In this document: positions 35,538 to 45,435 of the stretch, in pieces
Numbering within the stretch: position 1 is the stretch's first letter
Layout: every line of letters starts with the position of its first letter
DNA from: Scopulariopsis brevicaulis
Taxonomy: Eukaryota; Ascomycota; Sordariomycetes; Microascales; Microascaceae
Assembly (NCBI GenBank): GCA_017657125.1
Contig: JAGFNX010000257.1
Coordinates: 1-64,000 of the forward strand
Length of the DNA stretch: 64,000 nucleotides
Direction: 5' to 3'
The notes under the pieces: model-generated
What the model was told of the DNA's origin: nothing
Databases searched by the model: none
Seen by the model: the letters and a program-made list of their open reading frames with translations, nothing else
Made by a program: the position numbers and the translations under genes

Positions 35538-37515
35538 CTACCTCAACCCCGCATCATCTACCCTCCTCGGTACCTCCCCATCCGGCATCATCAAGCTGAA
35601 CTCCTGCTCAGCTGGCAACCCGTTGACTCCCGCTCCCGCCGGTACACCCGGTACAGGCGGCACGCCCTCCCGCTCCCCTGCTACCCAGTTCCCATCCTTA
35701 ACCCTCTGCTGCGCGCGGTGGATCCGCCCCTTCTGCTGGTTCACCCAGCTGCTCACCGTCCGGAACCGCGCCGGCTGGTCGTCGCTTGTGGCGGTGTATA
35801 TCGTATCGCGGTTGCTCAGCGCGTTGCCAGCGCTCGAGGCCGTGACGGTTGAGGGCGGGGGCTGGGGCGTCGAGGCGCCGGAGCGGGGCGGGTGGTAGGC
35901 AGATGGGATGATGATGTCGCCATCGCCAAAGCCGGAGGAGAGGGAGGTGAGGTTCGAGGCGCGGTGCTGCAGCTGCGGCTGGGAATTGGGGGCGGAGAGG
36001 TAGGCCCAGGTTCCGCCCTGCGCGTCGAGCGAGTTGAACGACGGCTGCGGCTGGTGCGAAGCCACGACCGCTGGGCTGGGCACCGATGTCGCGGCGCTCA
36101 GCAGACTGACGTTGTCCGAACTACCAGTCTGCTGCGAGAAGCGATCTGTGTTCCTTGTATCCAGCGGCGGAACAACTCGCGCACCAGCCTTTTCATCCGG
36201 CGCGAACCGGCCCATGAGACCAGACGACCTGTCGCTGGCAGACTTCTCCCTCGTGATGGGCATCGTGTCCTCGTCATCGAGGTTCTGCCACCTCTGGGCC
36301 CAGGGGTGGCTCCTCGCCCAGGGGAACCGCCCGAGGACGCGGCCGACGCGCGCCTGGCGCGAGAAGCGCGGCCAGGGGGAGCCGTCTGTTCCTCTTCTTC
36401 TCTTGTTGCGGGCGCGGGTCACGCGCCAGATTAGCCAGGCGAGGATGCAGACGCCTATGAAGGTGCCTGTAGGATTGTTAGTATGACGTCGAGAAGTGGA
36501 TGCAGGCCCACCGGGTGGGGTTGGGCTCGTACCTATCGAGGCGGCACCAATCATGACGTGTCGCTTGGTGTCGCTGCCATTCCCCATGTTCTCCAGGTGA
36601 CCGTCATGGTTGAATTCCATGTCGATGTCCGACGACGTCGGCGACACGGTGACGGTACTTACGGTCCCGGAAGCAGCCTGACACAATGTTAGTAGCCGTA
36701 AACAAACACATATCCAACCTGGTCTCGTGAAGACTTACACTCGCGGGTTTGGTAATGGTGGCCTGGCTCGGCGTAATGGTCACGGCACCCGTCCTGCTCC
36801 CCGAGTAATCCGTCCAAGGTATGACGATGTTCTCACGCACTTCGGAATCAACGGAGCCGTCGGCCAACGAGGTGACGTAGACTGTATAGGTGGTGATGGC
36901 GCTCACGGCCGACGGCTCGAGAGGTGGCAGCGAGGTTGTCAGCGGGGAGGCTGACGGCGTGATCGTGGGCGACGGAGGCGGAGGCGGTATCGAGGACGAG
37001 GGAGGCGGAGGCGGAGGCGGTATCGGGGGCGGGACAGGCTCGAACTCGGGGTCACTGTCGACGCCCGAGTCGACCTCTGGATCGCCGCCGTCCAAATCGA
37101 ACCTGGTGTCGTCACCGAAGTCGGGGTCGCCATTGCCCGAGTCAAACTCGGGATCGTCGACGTCCAAGTCGGACTCGGAGTCACTGTCGACGCCCGAGTC
37201 GAATTCGGAATCACCCTCGCCGTCAGAGTCGAACTCAGGGCCGTCATCGAGCTCGGGATCGCCATTACCCGGGTCGAACTCGGAGTCGAGCCCGGGCTCC
37301 CCGCCGCGGGTCAAGTCGTCGTCCTCAAACTGGCGTCTCTCACGCCGCCGGGACGGAGAGCGGGTCGAGTACCGTCGTTCCCGGGCTGGGGCGGTCCCAG
37401 GCGCAAAGGGGGGGGCCATTCTCGGATTCGTTGCTGCGTGGTCACCGTGTCGTGTGTCCCGGGGCCATGACACAAGGCAACGGGTTCGGGGTGGCGAGGG
37501 AAGAGCCGGGATCAA
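35538..37515 (-). CDS. Single-pass Mid2/WSC-like membrane protein with acidic repeats
   Basis: Exons 37515-36739, 36677-36533 and 36466-35538 give 616 residues; intron 2 has a perfect ATACTAAC branch. Residues ~65-150 are an acidic, Asp/Glu/Gly/Ser-rich block with repeated EFDSGNGDP-type units, then a Pro-rich hinge and a Ser/Thr-rich segment (TTYTVYVTSLADGSV...TVSTVTVSPTSSD). One transmembrane helix follows (IGTFIGVCILAWLIWRV, near 306-322) with a basic stop-transfer RARNKRRRG and a ~290-residue disordered cytosolic tail. This plan matches fungal cell-wall stress-sensor-like proteins. Unusually, no signal peptide is visible at the first or second Met, so an upstream exon may be missing or the protein is a signal-anchor type. 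Confidence 0.78.
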
Positions 37516-38672
37516 CGGCGTTTCGTCCGAGGTCGTGAATAGAGTCCGTCAAGGAGAGTGGGAGGTTTCGAACTTCGCCGGGAGTCGAATGGACGCGTGT
37601 GTGTAAGGAAACGAGAGATCTGACAGGAACAAAAGATGGAGGCCAGCCCTACGAAAAGATGGAAAGGAAAAAGACGGGAGCAAGTCTGCGTCCACGTCGA
37701 TCCCCCAAGGAATTAGTCGACCCGCGCTAAACCCAGTTTACAAGGGCGAAAAAGAAAGTGGGGGAGAAGAGAATGAGGTGAGAGTGAGGAAAGAGAGAGA
37801 GGGAATGGAGAAAGCGATTAGCAAGAAGACTCGAGTCAATCGGAATCCGGGCCCCCCTTCGGCACAGGTTGCCATGTGGTGGGGCACAGATCGGGGCTAG
37901 GCGCCATGTCAGGGGCACGGCGATCATCCGCCGCAGAAGGACGCAGGTGCCAGAGCTGGAGCCGAGGCGTGTGGATGGCGCCGTGGGGAGGGGGGCCTGG
38001 GACGGGACTGGCGGGATCTGGGGTGGGGTGGAGAGAGGCGGCGAGGTCCGCCTGGCCCGGGCTTGCGGCGGTGGTTTTCTAAGTCTGACGCCCCGGGTGG
38101 AGAGGTGGAGTGCCGCTGGTGGTTGGACGCGGCGCGGCGAAGGCGAGACGGTGTGCGTAGTCTGCTCGTCGCCTTTGACTTGGAGCAGGTCATCCTCGTG
38201 ACGGAACCACGGATAAATGTTTGCAGCCCTTCGAGCCTGGCTCTTCCCTGCCTCGACGATCGAACCCACCCACGGCCATAATGGCGGAAGCGACCAGCAT
38301 CTCAAGATTAGCTTCGCTAGTCGGCTTCGCTAGTGCGACGCCGGTTACGCCACGGGCCCGGTTCGTGGGGCCCGGGCGTGGGGCCCGTAACCAAAGGGGC
38401 ACTGCTGTCTCAGATCGTCTCAAGAACCCTGCAGGCTGACGACTGCACGCAAGAAGAGCCCGATTGGGGAAACCTGAAGCTCTGCGTGACCAAGTTGTGA
38501 GGGATATGAGGTCCGAGCTGGAGCAGACGCTCTCTCACCCGAATCGGATGCAGCGGTGGTGATGATGGTGACGGTTTGGACATGAGGCATAACGCATTGC
38601 GCACACCGGAGCTGAGCTCCGGCTCGCCTACTCACGAGACCCGCAAAAAAAGAAAAGAAAAACAAAAGGTTA
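37516..38672. other. 1.2-kb spacer before tRNA-Gly
   Basis: No supported gene. A 193-codon minus-strand ORF (37727-38305) has Pro/Arg shadow-like composition. Short direct repeats of GCTTCGCTAGT occur at about 38312-38331. Confidence 0.5.
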
Positions 38673-38743
38673 TGCACGAACCGAGACTCGAACTCGGATC
38701 ACTTGCTTGGGAAGCAAGTATTCTACCCCTGAACCATTCGTGC
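38673..38743 (-). tRNA. tRNA-Gly (anticodon CCC)
   Basis: 71-nt cloverleaf on the minus strand without an intron. The acceptor stem GCACGAA pairs with TTCGTGC, the T arm is CCGAG-TTCGAGT-CTCGG, and the anticodon stem CTTGC/GCAAG encloses TTCCCAA, giving anticodon CCC. T-runs follow the 3' end as expected for a polymerase III terminator. Confidence 0.95.
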
Positions 38744-39363
38744 TGAACTAAGTTCGTTATTCGCTGAGAGTGGAGATCGAGATGCAGACTTATGTAGGGA
38801 CGCTTATTTAGCGCAGCCCTAACTGGACACTACAGGTACAAGTATTACCACCTCAGCTGTCTTCGCTTCTTAGACTCCGTTAGCGAGCAGCCTTTTCGCC
38901 ACGAGCCGGCCACTAGTTGATAGGTTCCGGGGCCAGCCGATGTGGAGGGCTACAGCAGCGCTTGATCCCAAGAATTACTCAGGTTCCTTGGTAGACCTGC
39001 CGAATCGGGTGAGGCGATGGCGGTCATGATTCGGTCCTCGGGCCCAGAAAGCGCCGGACAGGACGGGACGGCACATGTGATGGGTGGATTTAGGTACATG
39101 CTGCTGGCTGCTGCCTCGCAAAAGATTTACAAGTACAATTTAGGATTCGCATCTCGACCCGGAAGATGTCGAGGATAACCAGGCACCCCGCGCAAAAAGC
39201 CCGTCAAGAGAAAGCATTTACATCAGTATCCCAGACCCGACTGGCCCAGTACTTGTCGATAAAACATGCGACAAGACACCACGCTACAGAAACCAAATCC
39301 CCACAACCACCTCACACCCAAACCTTACCCTCAGCCGCCCCACCCCCCAACACTTCTCCACAC
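38744..39363. other. Intergenic region, no gene seen
   Basis: Between tRNA-Gly and the 3' end of the MFS gene. No ORF of note. Confidence 0.5.
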
Positions 39364-40872
39364 CTACTCCTGGTGCAGCGCCGTGTTCCCGCTCGTCTTG
39401 GGCCGCGGCACAATCAGCCAGCTGAGGGCCGTGGCTCCCAGCAGCGAGATGAGGATGGGTTGCAGGACCTTGACGCCCGAGCCCGAGGCGACGACGCCGG
39501 TGATGATGGGGAAGAGGGAGCCGCCAATCTGGGCGAAGACGAAGACGAAGGCCAGGGCCGTGGAGCGGGAGTCTGGGTGGAAGAGCTTGGAGGCGACGTT
39601 GATGCCCTGGGGTGGTCAGCGGTGAACGGAGAGTGTGAGTGTGAGTGTGAGTGTGAAGCTTACCGTGGCGAAGAAGGGCCCGTTGAAGAAGCCGTACAAA
39701 CTGATCGCGACCGAGGCGGCGATGATGTTTGGGACGCTGTCCACAACTCGGTTAGAAGAAGCCGAGTATCCGGATGGGAGACACTTACAGCCAAAACACC
39801 AACTGGAACGCGATGCACAGCGCAATATACAAACAAATCATCCGCCGCTCCCCAAGCCGGTACGTCGGCTCCGCAAGCAGCAGCCTCCCCAGCATCGCCC
39901 CGCCGTTGAACCCGGCAGGCACGTACCCCATCTGCGCGAGGTCCCCGCCGCGCACCACGACGAGGTACTCGACGACCCAGCCGCTCGCCGTCAGCGCGGC
40001 GCCGAGGAAGAAGAAGAAGAAGAGGCTGATGAGCCAGACGCTCCGCGACCCCAGCGTCTCCTTGATGAGCTTGAACGCGCCCTCGTTGCGCGACGTCTCG
40101 CCCTCTCCGTCCCCCTCGGCGGGCGCGGCCGGCTTGCGCTTGAGCGCCAGGCTGTCCCGGAAGGCGACGAGCACCCACGTGAGATTAATCACACCGAGGC
40201 CCAGCGGGAACAGATAGAAGAGATACCACTGCGAAACTTCCCCCGCGGACGCCACGGCCGTGGCGACGAAGGGCCCCGTCAGGCACCCCGCCATGTACAT
40301 GGCGTGGATGAAGGCCAGCCAGCGGTGCGCGCCGCGGACGCCGGCGACAAAGGTGTTGGCGTGGGTGTCCTGGAAGGCCTGGCCGAGGCACGCGAAGCAG
40401 AATGCGACGGTGAAGAGCGGGAAGGGGGCGCGCCAGGCGCGGAGGGCGTGAGAGAGGATCTGGAAGGAGGCGCCGAGGGCGAGCATCCCGCCAAGGTCGA
40501 GGACCTGGCAGAGGTGGGTGTTGGCCACGGCGGCGAGGAGCCAGCCGAGGAAGTTGGCGGCGTAGCTGCCCGGCATTAGGTCTACCCACGATCGGAGGGA
40601 GGACGGGCTTACACGCTGGAGACGATGGCAGTGTTGATGTCGTGCTCGCGGATGATGTAGGGGACTAGCGCTCCGAGGCTGCCGTCGTTGACGCCCGCGA
40701 CGTAGAAGCAGAAGGCCGCGCTGCACAGCTTGAAGATCATCTTCCTGTCGAGCTTCTCCTCCGCCGGCTGCTCGTCCCCCGGCGGCGCGGGCCCCTGGGC
40801 GGGGCGTGACGTCTCCAGCTCAATGGTCTCCGGGGCCCGGGCGGGCTCCAGCTGGGTGGTGGTCGTCGACAT
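39364..40872 (-). CDS. MFS transporter, Bsc6-like
   Basis: Four exons: 40872-40613, 40565-39789, 39736-39664 and 39606-39364, giving 450 residues with about 12 membrane helices. Introns are 47, 52 and 57 nt; phases agree at each junction. Key segments: KLCSAAFCFYVAGVNDGSLGALVPYI, VYAANFLGWLLAAVANTHLCQVLDLGGML, FVAGVRGAHRWLAFIHAMYMAGCLTGPF, SGWVVEYLVVVRGG and the final FVFAQIGGSLFPIITGVVASGSGVKVL. The pattern is that of the fungal MFS subgroup often named after yeast BSC6, distantly related to FucP-type sugar transporters; the substrate is unknown. Intron 1 has a branch point only about 10 nt from the acceptor. A MAPEG gene diverges from it 1.1 kb away. Confidence 0.9.
39632..39655. repeat. 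AGTGTG microsatellite in an MFS intron
   Basis: Four perfect hexamer units in the last intron of the MFS gene. Confidence 0.8.
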
Positions 40873-41934
40873 GGTTCCGGCGCAGTGTCAACAGACAGCC
40901 AGGTTCGCGGCTAGGACTGAGAAGACGGATCTTTTCGCGAGCTCGGCGTGAAGCCCCGCAGCTCGCGGATTCCTTCTTTAATAGTTCCGGTGCTGGACCC
41001 CGGCCGCAATGACTAAGGTGCCCCGTGGGCAGTGAGGGAGGGCATCGAGTGGGTGGGTGCCGGAACGTCGACCCGCAGTGCCGGACGCGAGTCTGTTCCC
41101 CGCGCGTTGGGGAGCCGGTGTGGGGAGACTGCAGCGAGTCACGACGAGAGGAAGGGGTGCAGGCGGAATATCCACGGGTATACCGCTGAGCTGCGTCGTG
41201 ATGCCGTCGCGATGGGTAAATGTCGGCATTAACGAGTCCGGATACGGTAATGAGCTGCAGGTCTCCAAAGCTGTTGTGGTTCGAGGTCATGCTCGCCAAG
41301 CCTGGATTGCAACTGAATGGCTCTCGCGTGCCATTCGTTCTGCGGCCCGAAAAGTCCCGCAGGCCCTGGACGCGTCAGGGATTGGGGACACCACATGCTG
41401 GCACCGGTGCTAGGACTTCGGAGGAAGGAGGTCAGAATTAAGGAGCGAATCGGCTCGGTGCATCACGGCGCCCGGAGGCCTAGGTGCCGCATGGTGGAAA
41501 CCGCACTGTGCCCCTGTCCCGCCAGCACCCTCGCGTAAATGCTGTCCCATGACGGGCGCTTCCGCCGGAGCTTATTTACGTCCAGACCATATGCCGTGTA
41601 AGCGTAACGCAGGGGCAAAGTTACGTGCAAAGCCCCTCTGCAGTCTACGACATTACCAATTCATTCACAAGTAGACAACTTAACGTCGTTGCTCCCGGGG
41701 TAACCATAGAAAAAAAAGAAAAAAGAGGTGTAACTCTGGCCCGGCGGAGACTTCGGAGACATTTAAAGGTCCGCCGGGCAAATCGTTTCCCCAGCACTCA
41801 CCTCGAACTCGTACGTTGAACTTCCTGCCTGTTCTGAAACCCATCTCAAAACCTCCATCTCCCAACGTCGGCCACCAACTTTACATCCATCACCGAACCG
41901 GACAACGCGTCTTGAATACACCCGACTGCCCAAA
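40873..41934. other. Divergent promoter of MFS and MAPEG genes
   Basis: 1.06 kb between two starts. Several overlapping ORFs on both strands, none with domain-like sequence. AT-richer near 41640-41720. Confidence 0.5.
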
Positions 41935-42623
41935 ATGGACTTCCTCCCCTCTTCCAACATCTCCCTCTACACGGTACGTAGTAAACCCCAACCTCCCGGC
42001 TCTACGACCGCCCCGCAGACGTCGCTAACGACCGCCGTCAAAGGTCCCGGCCGCCCTTCTCCTGGCCTTCATCCCCGGCGCGTACGGGAGCTACCTCGGC
42101 AAGTCGAAGTTCGACCCCGCGTACCCGCGCAACCTCGCCTCGAGCCTCGCCAGCGACGAGTCGGTCAGCAAGGAGGTGAGTCTTCTAACCGCCCCCTCCA
42201 CCCCCCCTGTCTTACTCTCCTTTCCTCTGTCCCTCCCGCCCTGCCACCCTCCCCCTTCACACCCGCTCCCCCGCCTCCCACATATCCAGACGCCCGCAAG
42301 AAGAAGAGAAGAAGAGGAGCCATACTCACCCACCCACCCAGACCAAGCAAAAGATCCTCCGCGCAAAGGCCGCCGCCGACAACGCCTGGGAGACGCTCGG
42401 CTTCTACGCCGCGGCCGTGACCGCCGCCAACGCCGCGCGCGTCGACCCGGCGCGCCTCAACGCTCTCTCCCTCACGTACGTCGCCAGCCGCGTGGCGTAC
42501 AACTTTGCGTACGTGTCGCTGGGGGCCAACAGGGCCACCGTGCCGGTGAGGAGCTTGACGTGGATGGCTGCGACTACAGCGGCGGTTTGGTTGTTTATCG
42601 AGGCGGCGAGGAACTTTGCGTAG
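41935..42623 (+). CDS. MAPEG-family membrane protein
   Basis: Three exons: 41935-41973, 42044-42175 and 42342-42623, all phase 0, giving 150 residues, the normal length. Four membrane helices; motifs VPAALLLAFIPGAYGSYLGK, KFDPAYPRNLASSL, KAAADNAWETLGFYAAAVTAAN (the conserved N-x-x-E-like segment) and ASRVAYNFAYV (the R-x-x-Y motif). MAPEG proteins are glutathione-dependent enzymes of eicosanoid and glutathione metabolism; in fungi this short type is common and uncharacterised, perhaps a microsomal glutathione transferase. The first intron has a GCTAACG branch point. Confidence 0.9.
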
Positions 42624-42738
42624 ATTGTTGGGGGATTAGGGGGGTGGCGGTATGTACGTGGGATGTAATAACTATTTACAATGAAGATACTAAAAGGCTC
42701 TCCCGTTCGTGCCCTCGACCAGACGCATCACACCCTAC

Positions 42739-43791
42739 TCACCCCTCTAAGCCACTCACGCTACAAAACGAGTCAGCCTCAACATACTCCCCTGTAAAAT
42801 AAGATAAAAAAGGACAAAGGGAAAGGCAACTCACCAGGCCCAGAGACGGAAGTCGTAATCTCCCCGTCCTCGACGTACACCCCCGAAAAGTAAAAGTCCT
42901 CGTCCGCGTCGGGGTACCCGTCGCGCGGCAGCTCCAGCACGCCGAGGTGCCAGTCTGCGCCGTTGGACGACGTCGAGGCCGACACGGGGGCGACCTCCTG
43001 CTCGAGGTCGGCGTCGCCCTCGGAGTGCCAGAAGCCGACGGTGCCGGCGTCAAAGTCCTGATGTTGCGTGTTAGTCTGCGATTCTAGTCTTCGCCCCCCA
43101 CCCGCTAACCCCTTGTCCTAGATGTTGGAGGAAAGGGCAGACATGGATAGGGCGAAGAAAGGGATGGGATAAAGAAAGAGAAGGGGACAAAATGGAAATT
43201 CAAGGACGAGGGCAAATAAAGACGAGGGAAGAAACCCACAATCTCGTAGGCAATGTTGTGCCACACATCCGCCTCCCACTCCGCCTCCCACAGGCTCTCC
43301 TGCCCAACCATGAACTGCAGGTTCCCATTCTCCTCCCCCTGATCCCCGGAGATCCACCCATACTTCATCTCCACAAAGTGGCTCTCGAAGAAGCAGATCT
43401 GGTGCTCCTTGTTCTTGCTCGGCGCGTTCTCCTCCTTCCGCATCATGCTAAAGTGGTAAAACACCTTGCCCTCGTTGATCCCGGCGTCCGTCTGCGGAAT
43501 CAGCTCGGTGCGGCGCATGTTCTGCCCGTTCCAGAAGGCCGTGTCGTCGAGCGTGAGCCTGGCGCCCTGCTCCGAGACCTCGTCGGCGGGGTTCTTGTGG
43601 TCGGGGGAGAGGTCGACGTAGGAGGTGGTGGCGGAGGGCCCGTGGATGTACCACTGGTAGGGCCCGACCTGGTTGGACCAGGACCACGAGTCGAGGTCTG
43701 TGGCGGAGGAGAGGTCGTTTAGGCGGCCGTCCCAGATGAGGGCGGCGGAGGCGAGAGGGAGGACGGCTGCGAGGGCGGCGGCGAGCTTCAT
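42739..43791 (-). CDS. Secreted polysaccharide lyase family 20 (glucuronan lyase-like)
   Basis: Three exons: 43791-43240, 43057-42835 and 42791-42739, giving 275 residues. A signal peptide (MKLAAALAAVLPLASA) precedes LIWDGRLNDLSS. The beta-jelly-roll sequence follows the PL20 pattern: GPYQWYIHGPSATTSYVDLS, DDTAFWNGQNMRRTELIPQT, VFYHFSMMRKEENAPSKNKEHQICFFESHFVEMKYGWISG, then after the 182-nt intron DFDAGTVGFW, VSASTSSNGADWHLG and DFYFSGVYVEDGEITTSVSGPGE. PL20 cleaves beta-1,4-glucuronan by beta-elimination; the substrate is inferred from the family only. It converges on the MAPEG gene, 115 bp between stops. Confidence 0.9.
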
Positions 43792-44723
43792 CGTGGCGGC
43801 GGTGGTGGGTGACGGGTGAGGACGGGAGGTGAGGGAGGATGTTCACGATGAGAGGGGATGGGGGATATATACATTCCGTCGAGCACTTTATGCGAGGCAC
43901 TGGCATCTACAATTCACGGAACACGGCACCAGAGCAGGAAATAGATTACACGATATTCGCGCAGGAGCCAGCAGACCCGTCCCACACGGCCCGGCGACCC
44001 CAGCCCGCTGGTCATCATAAACCGCGGACCGCAGAACGTGTCATCCCGGACCGGGGCCCACGGCCGTAGTTTTCCCACCTCGGACAATGCCCGCTCCGTC
44101 CTCTAATTCCAGCCGCCGAGAGTGGTACAGGGTTGGGCGGGACTCGCCGCCCGGAAAAGCGGCACGCTTTATATCTCCTTGGGGAGTGAGTGGCCGGTTG
44201 TATTCGTAGAGAATAAATGAAGGACCTGCCGTACCGGCGGCAATCAGGGTCTGTGTGCCGGAACCCCCACACCCTATGGTACTCTGTAAGCAAGCGGGTT
44301 CATACTGTACAGATACGAGTGTTTGTGATGCTGAGGCACAGTGTCAATGGAACAAGAGCGCTCCGTGCGAACCTCCCCGTCTCTCCGTCTCTCCGCCGCC
44401 GCGGCGTCGGCCCCGTCTCCTTCAGCGAGTGCTCCCCGAAGAGCATCGCAGCGAGGTTACTTGTATACCCTGATGCGGGCGTAACCCCGAGGTGTGTCTC
44501 CCGTCCATGAGCCGCCCTCAGAACGTCACGTAGCGGCGGTTGCAAGGTCGGATGAAGAACAGCTGTGGAATATGGGTGTCGGGAAACAAAAAGTTTAGCC
44601 TATTCATCGAGGTTCCGGCGCTTGCGTCTCCGTCTCGGTTTCAGATGGGTGTGGAGCGGACTAATACGGCTACTGTCCCGCGGTGGGCCTCTTAAATGAG
44701 AGCAAAAAAAGGCAAAAAGGAAA
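43792..44723. other. Promoter of the PL20 gene and spacer
   Basis: No supported gene; short ORFs only. Confidence 0.5.
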
Positions 44724-44796
44724 CTTCCCCACCAAGGGTCGAACTTGGAATCTTCCGATTAACAGTCGGACGCCTTAACCATTTGGCCATGGAGAA
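44724..44796 (-). tRNA. tRNA-Asn (anticodon GTT)
   Basis: 73-nt cloverleaf on the minus strand. The acceptor stem TTCTCCA pairs with TGGGGAA with one G-U, the anticodon stem TCCGA/TCGGA encloses CTGTTAA, and the T arm is CCAAG-TTCGACC-CTTGG. A T5 run follows the 3' end. No intron. Confidence 0.95.
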
Positions 44797-45435
44797 GAGA
44801 TGGTATTGTGTCCTTATTTTCTGTTTTTGAAGGCTGGAAAACCGGCGACGAGGTTCGTGTAAGTGAGCGCGGAACGAATTGTAGCATTTGAACCGATAGA
44901 CCAGAACATGTACGAGGCACCTTTCGCAAGTCAGTCTATATGCGTTATAAATCTCAGAACCCCGTGCAACAACGAAATACGTGAGGGTGGTGAAGCACTG
45001 GGACTCGGCCTACCCGCTTTGCATCTCCTCAGAGGAAGGTATCATGACGAGATGTTCAACGGTATGCAATGGCCCACCGGCTTAGCCGACAGTCGTCATT
45101 TACCCCCCGAGCCGCTAAAGGAAATCCGGCTATGCTGCATCTTATCTAGACTGCAGCTTCCCTATGAACCAGAAGCTTCGTATGAAGCTCACTTGGCTCC
45201 GAGGCAGCCCGTCAATAGCCTTTCGTCGAAACGACATCCTTGATGATGTCCTAATTAAAGGTATAAAAATTTATATTAAAAAGACGGTATCCTACCAGTA
45301 CTAGCTGTACGTCGAGACGAGCGAGGGAGCGCTCAGAATCTACCAGCCTTATTCTACGTAAACCGCGACACTCTCGGCAGACCTCCAGGGCCCCGGTTAA
45401 CAAATCCCAAAACACCCGACGCTCCAAGGAAGAAC
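44797..45435. other. Intergenic region, no gene seen
   Basis: Between tRNA-Asn and the ABC transporter 3' end. AT-rich from about 45240 to 45300; no supported ORF. Confidence 0.5.

Noticed and set aside
37727..38305. 193-codon minus-strand ORF upstream of the Mid2-like gene
   Set aside because: Tested as a missing N-terminal exon with a signal peptide; no suitable splice phase or signal sequence was found, and composition is shadow-like.
44863..45243. 126-codon plus-strand ORF next to tRNA-Asn
   Set aside because: No homology that I recognise, ordinary base composition of the intergenic region, no splice or start support.
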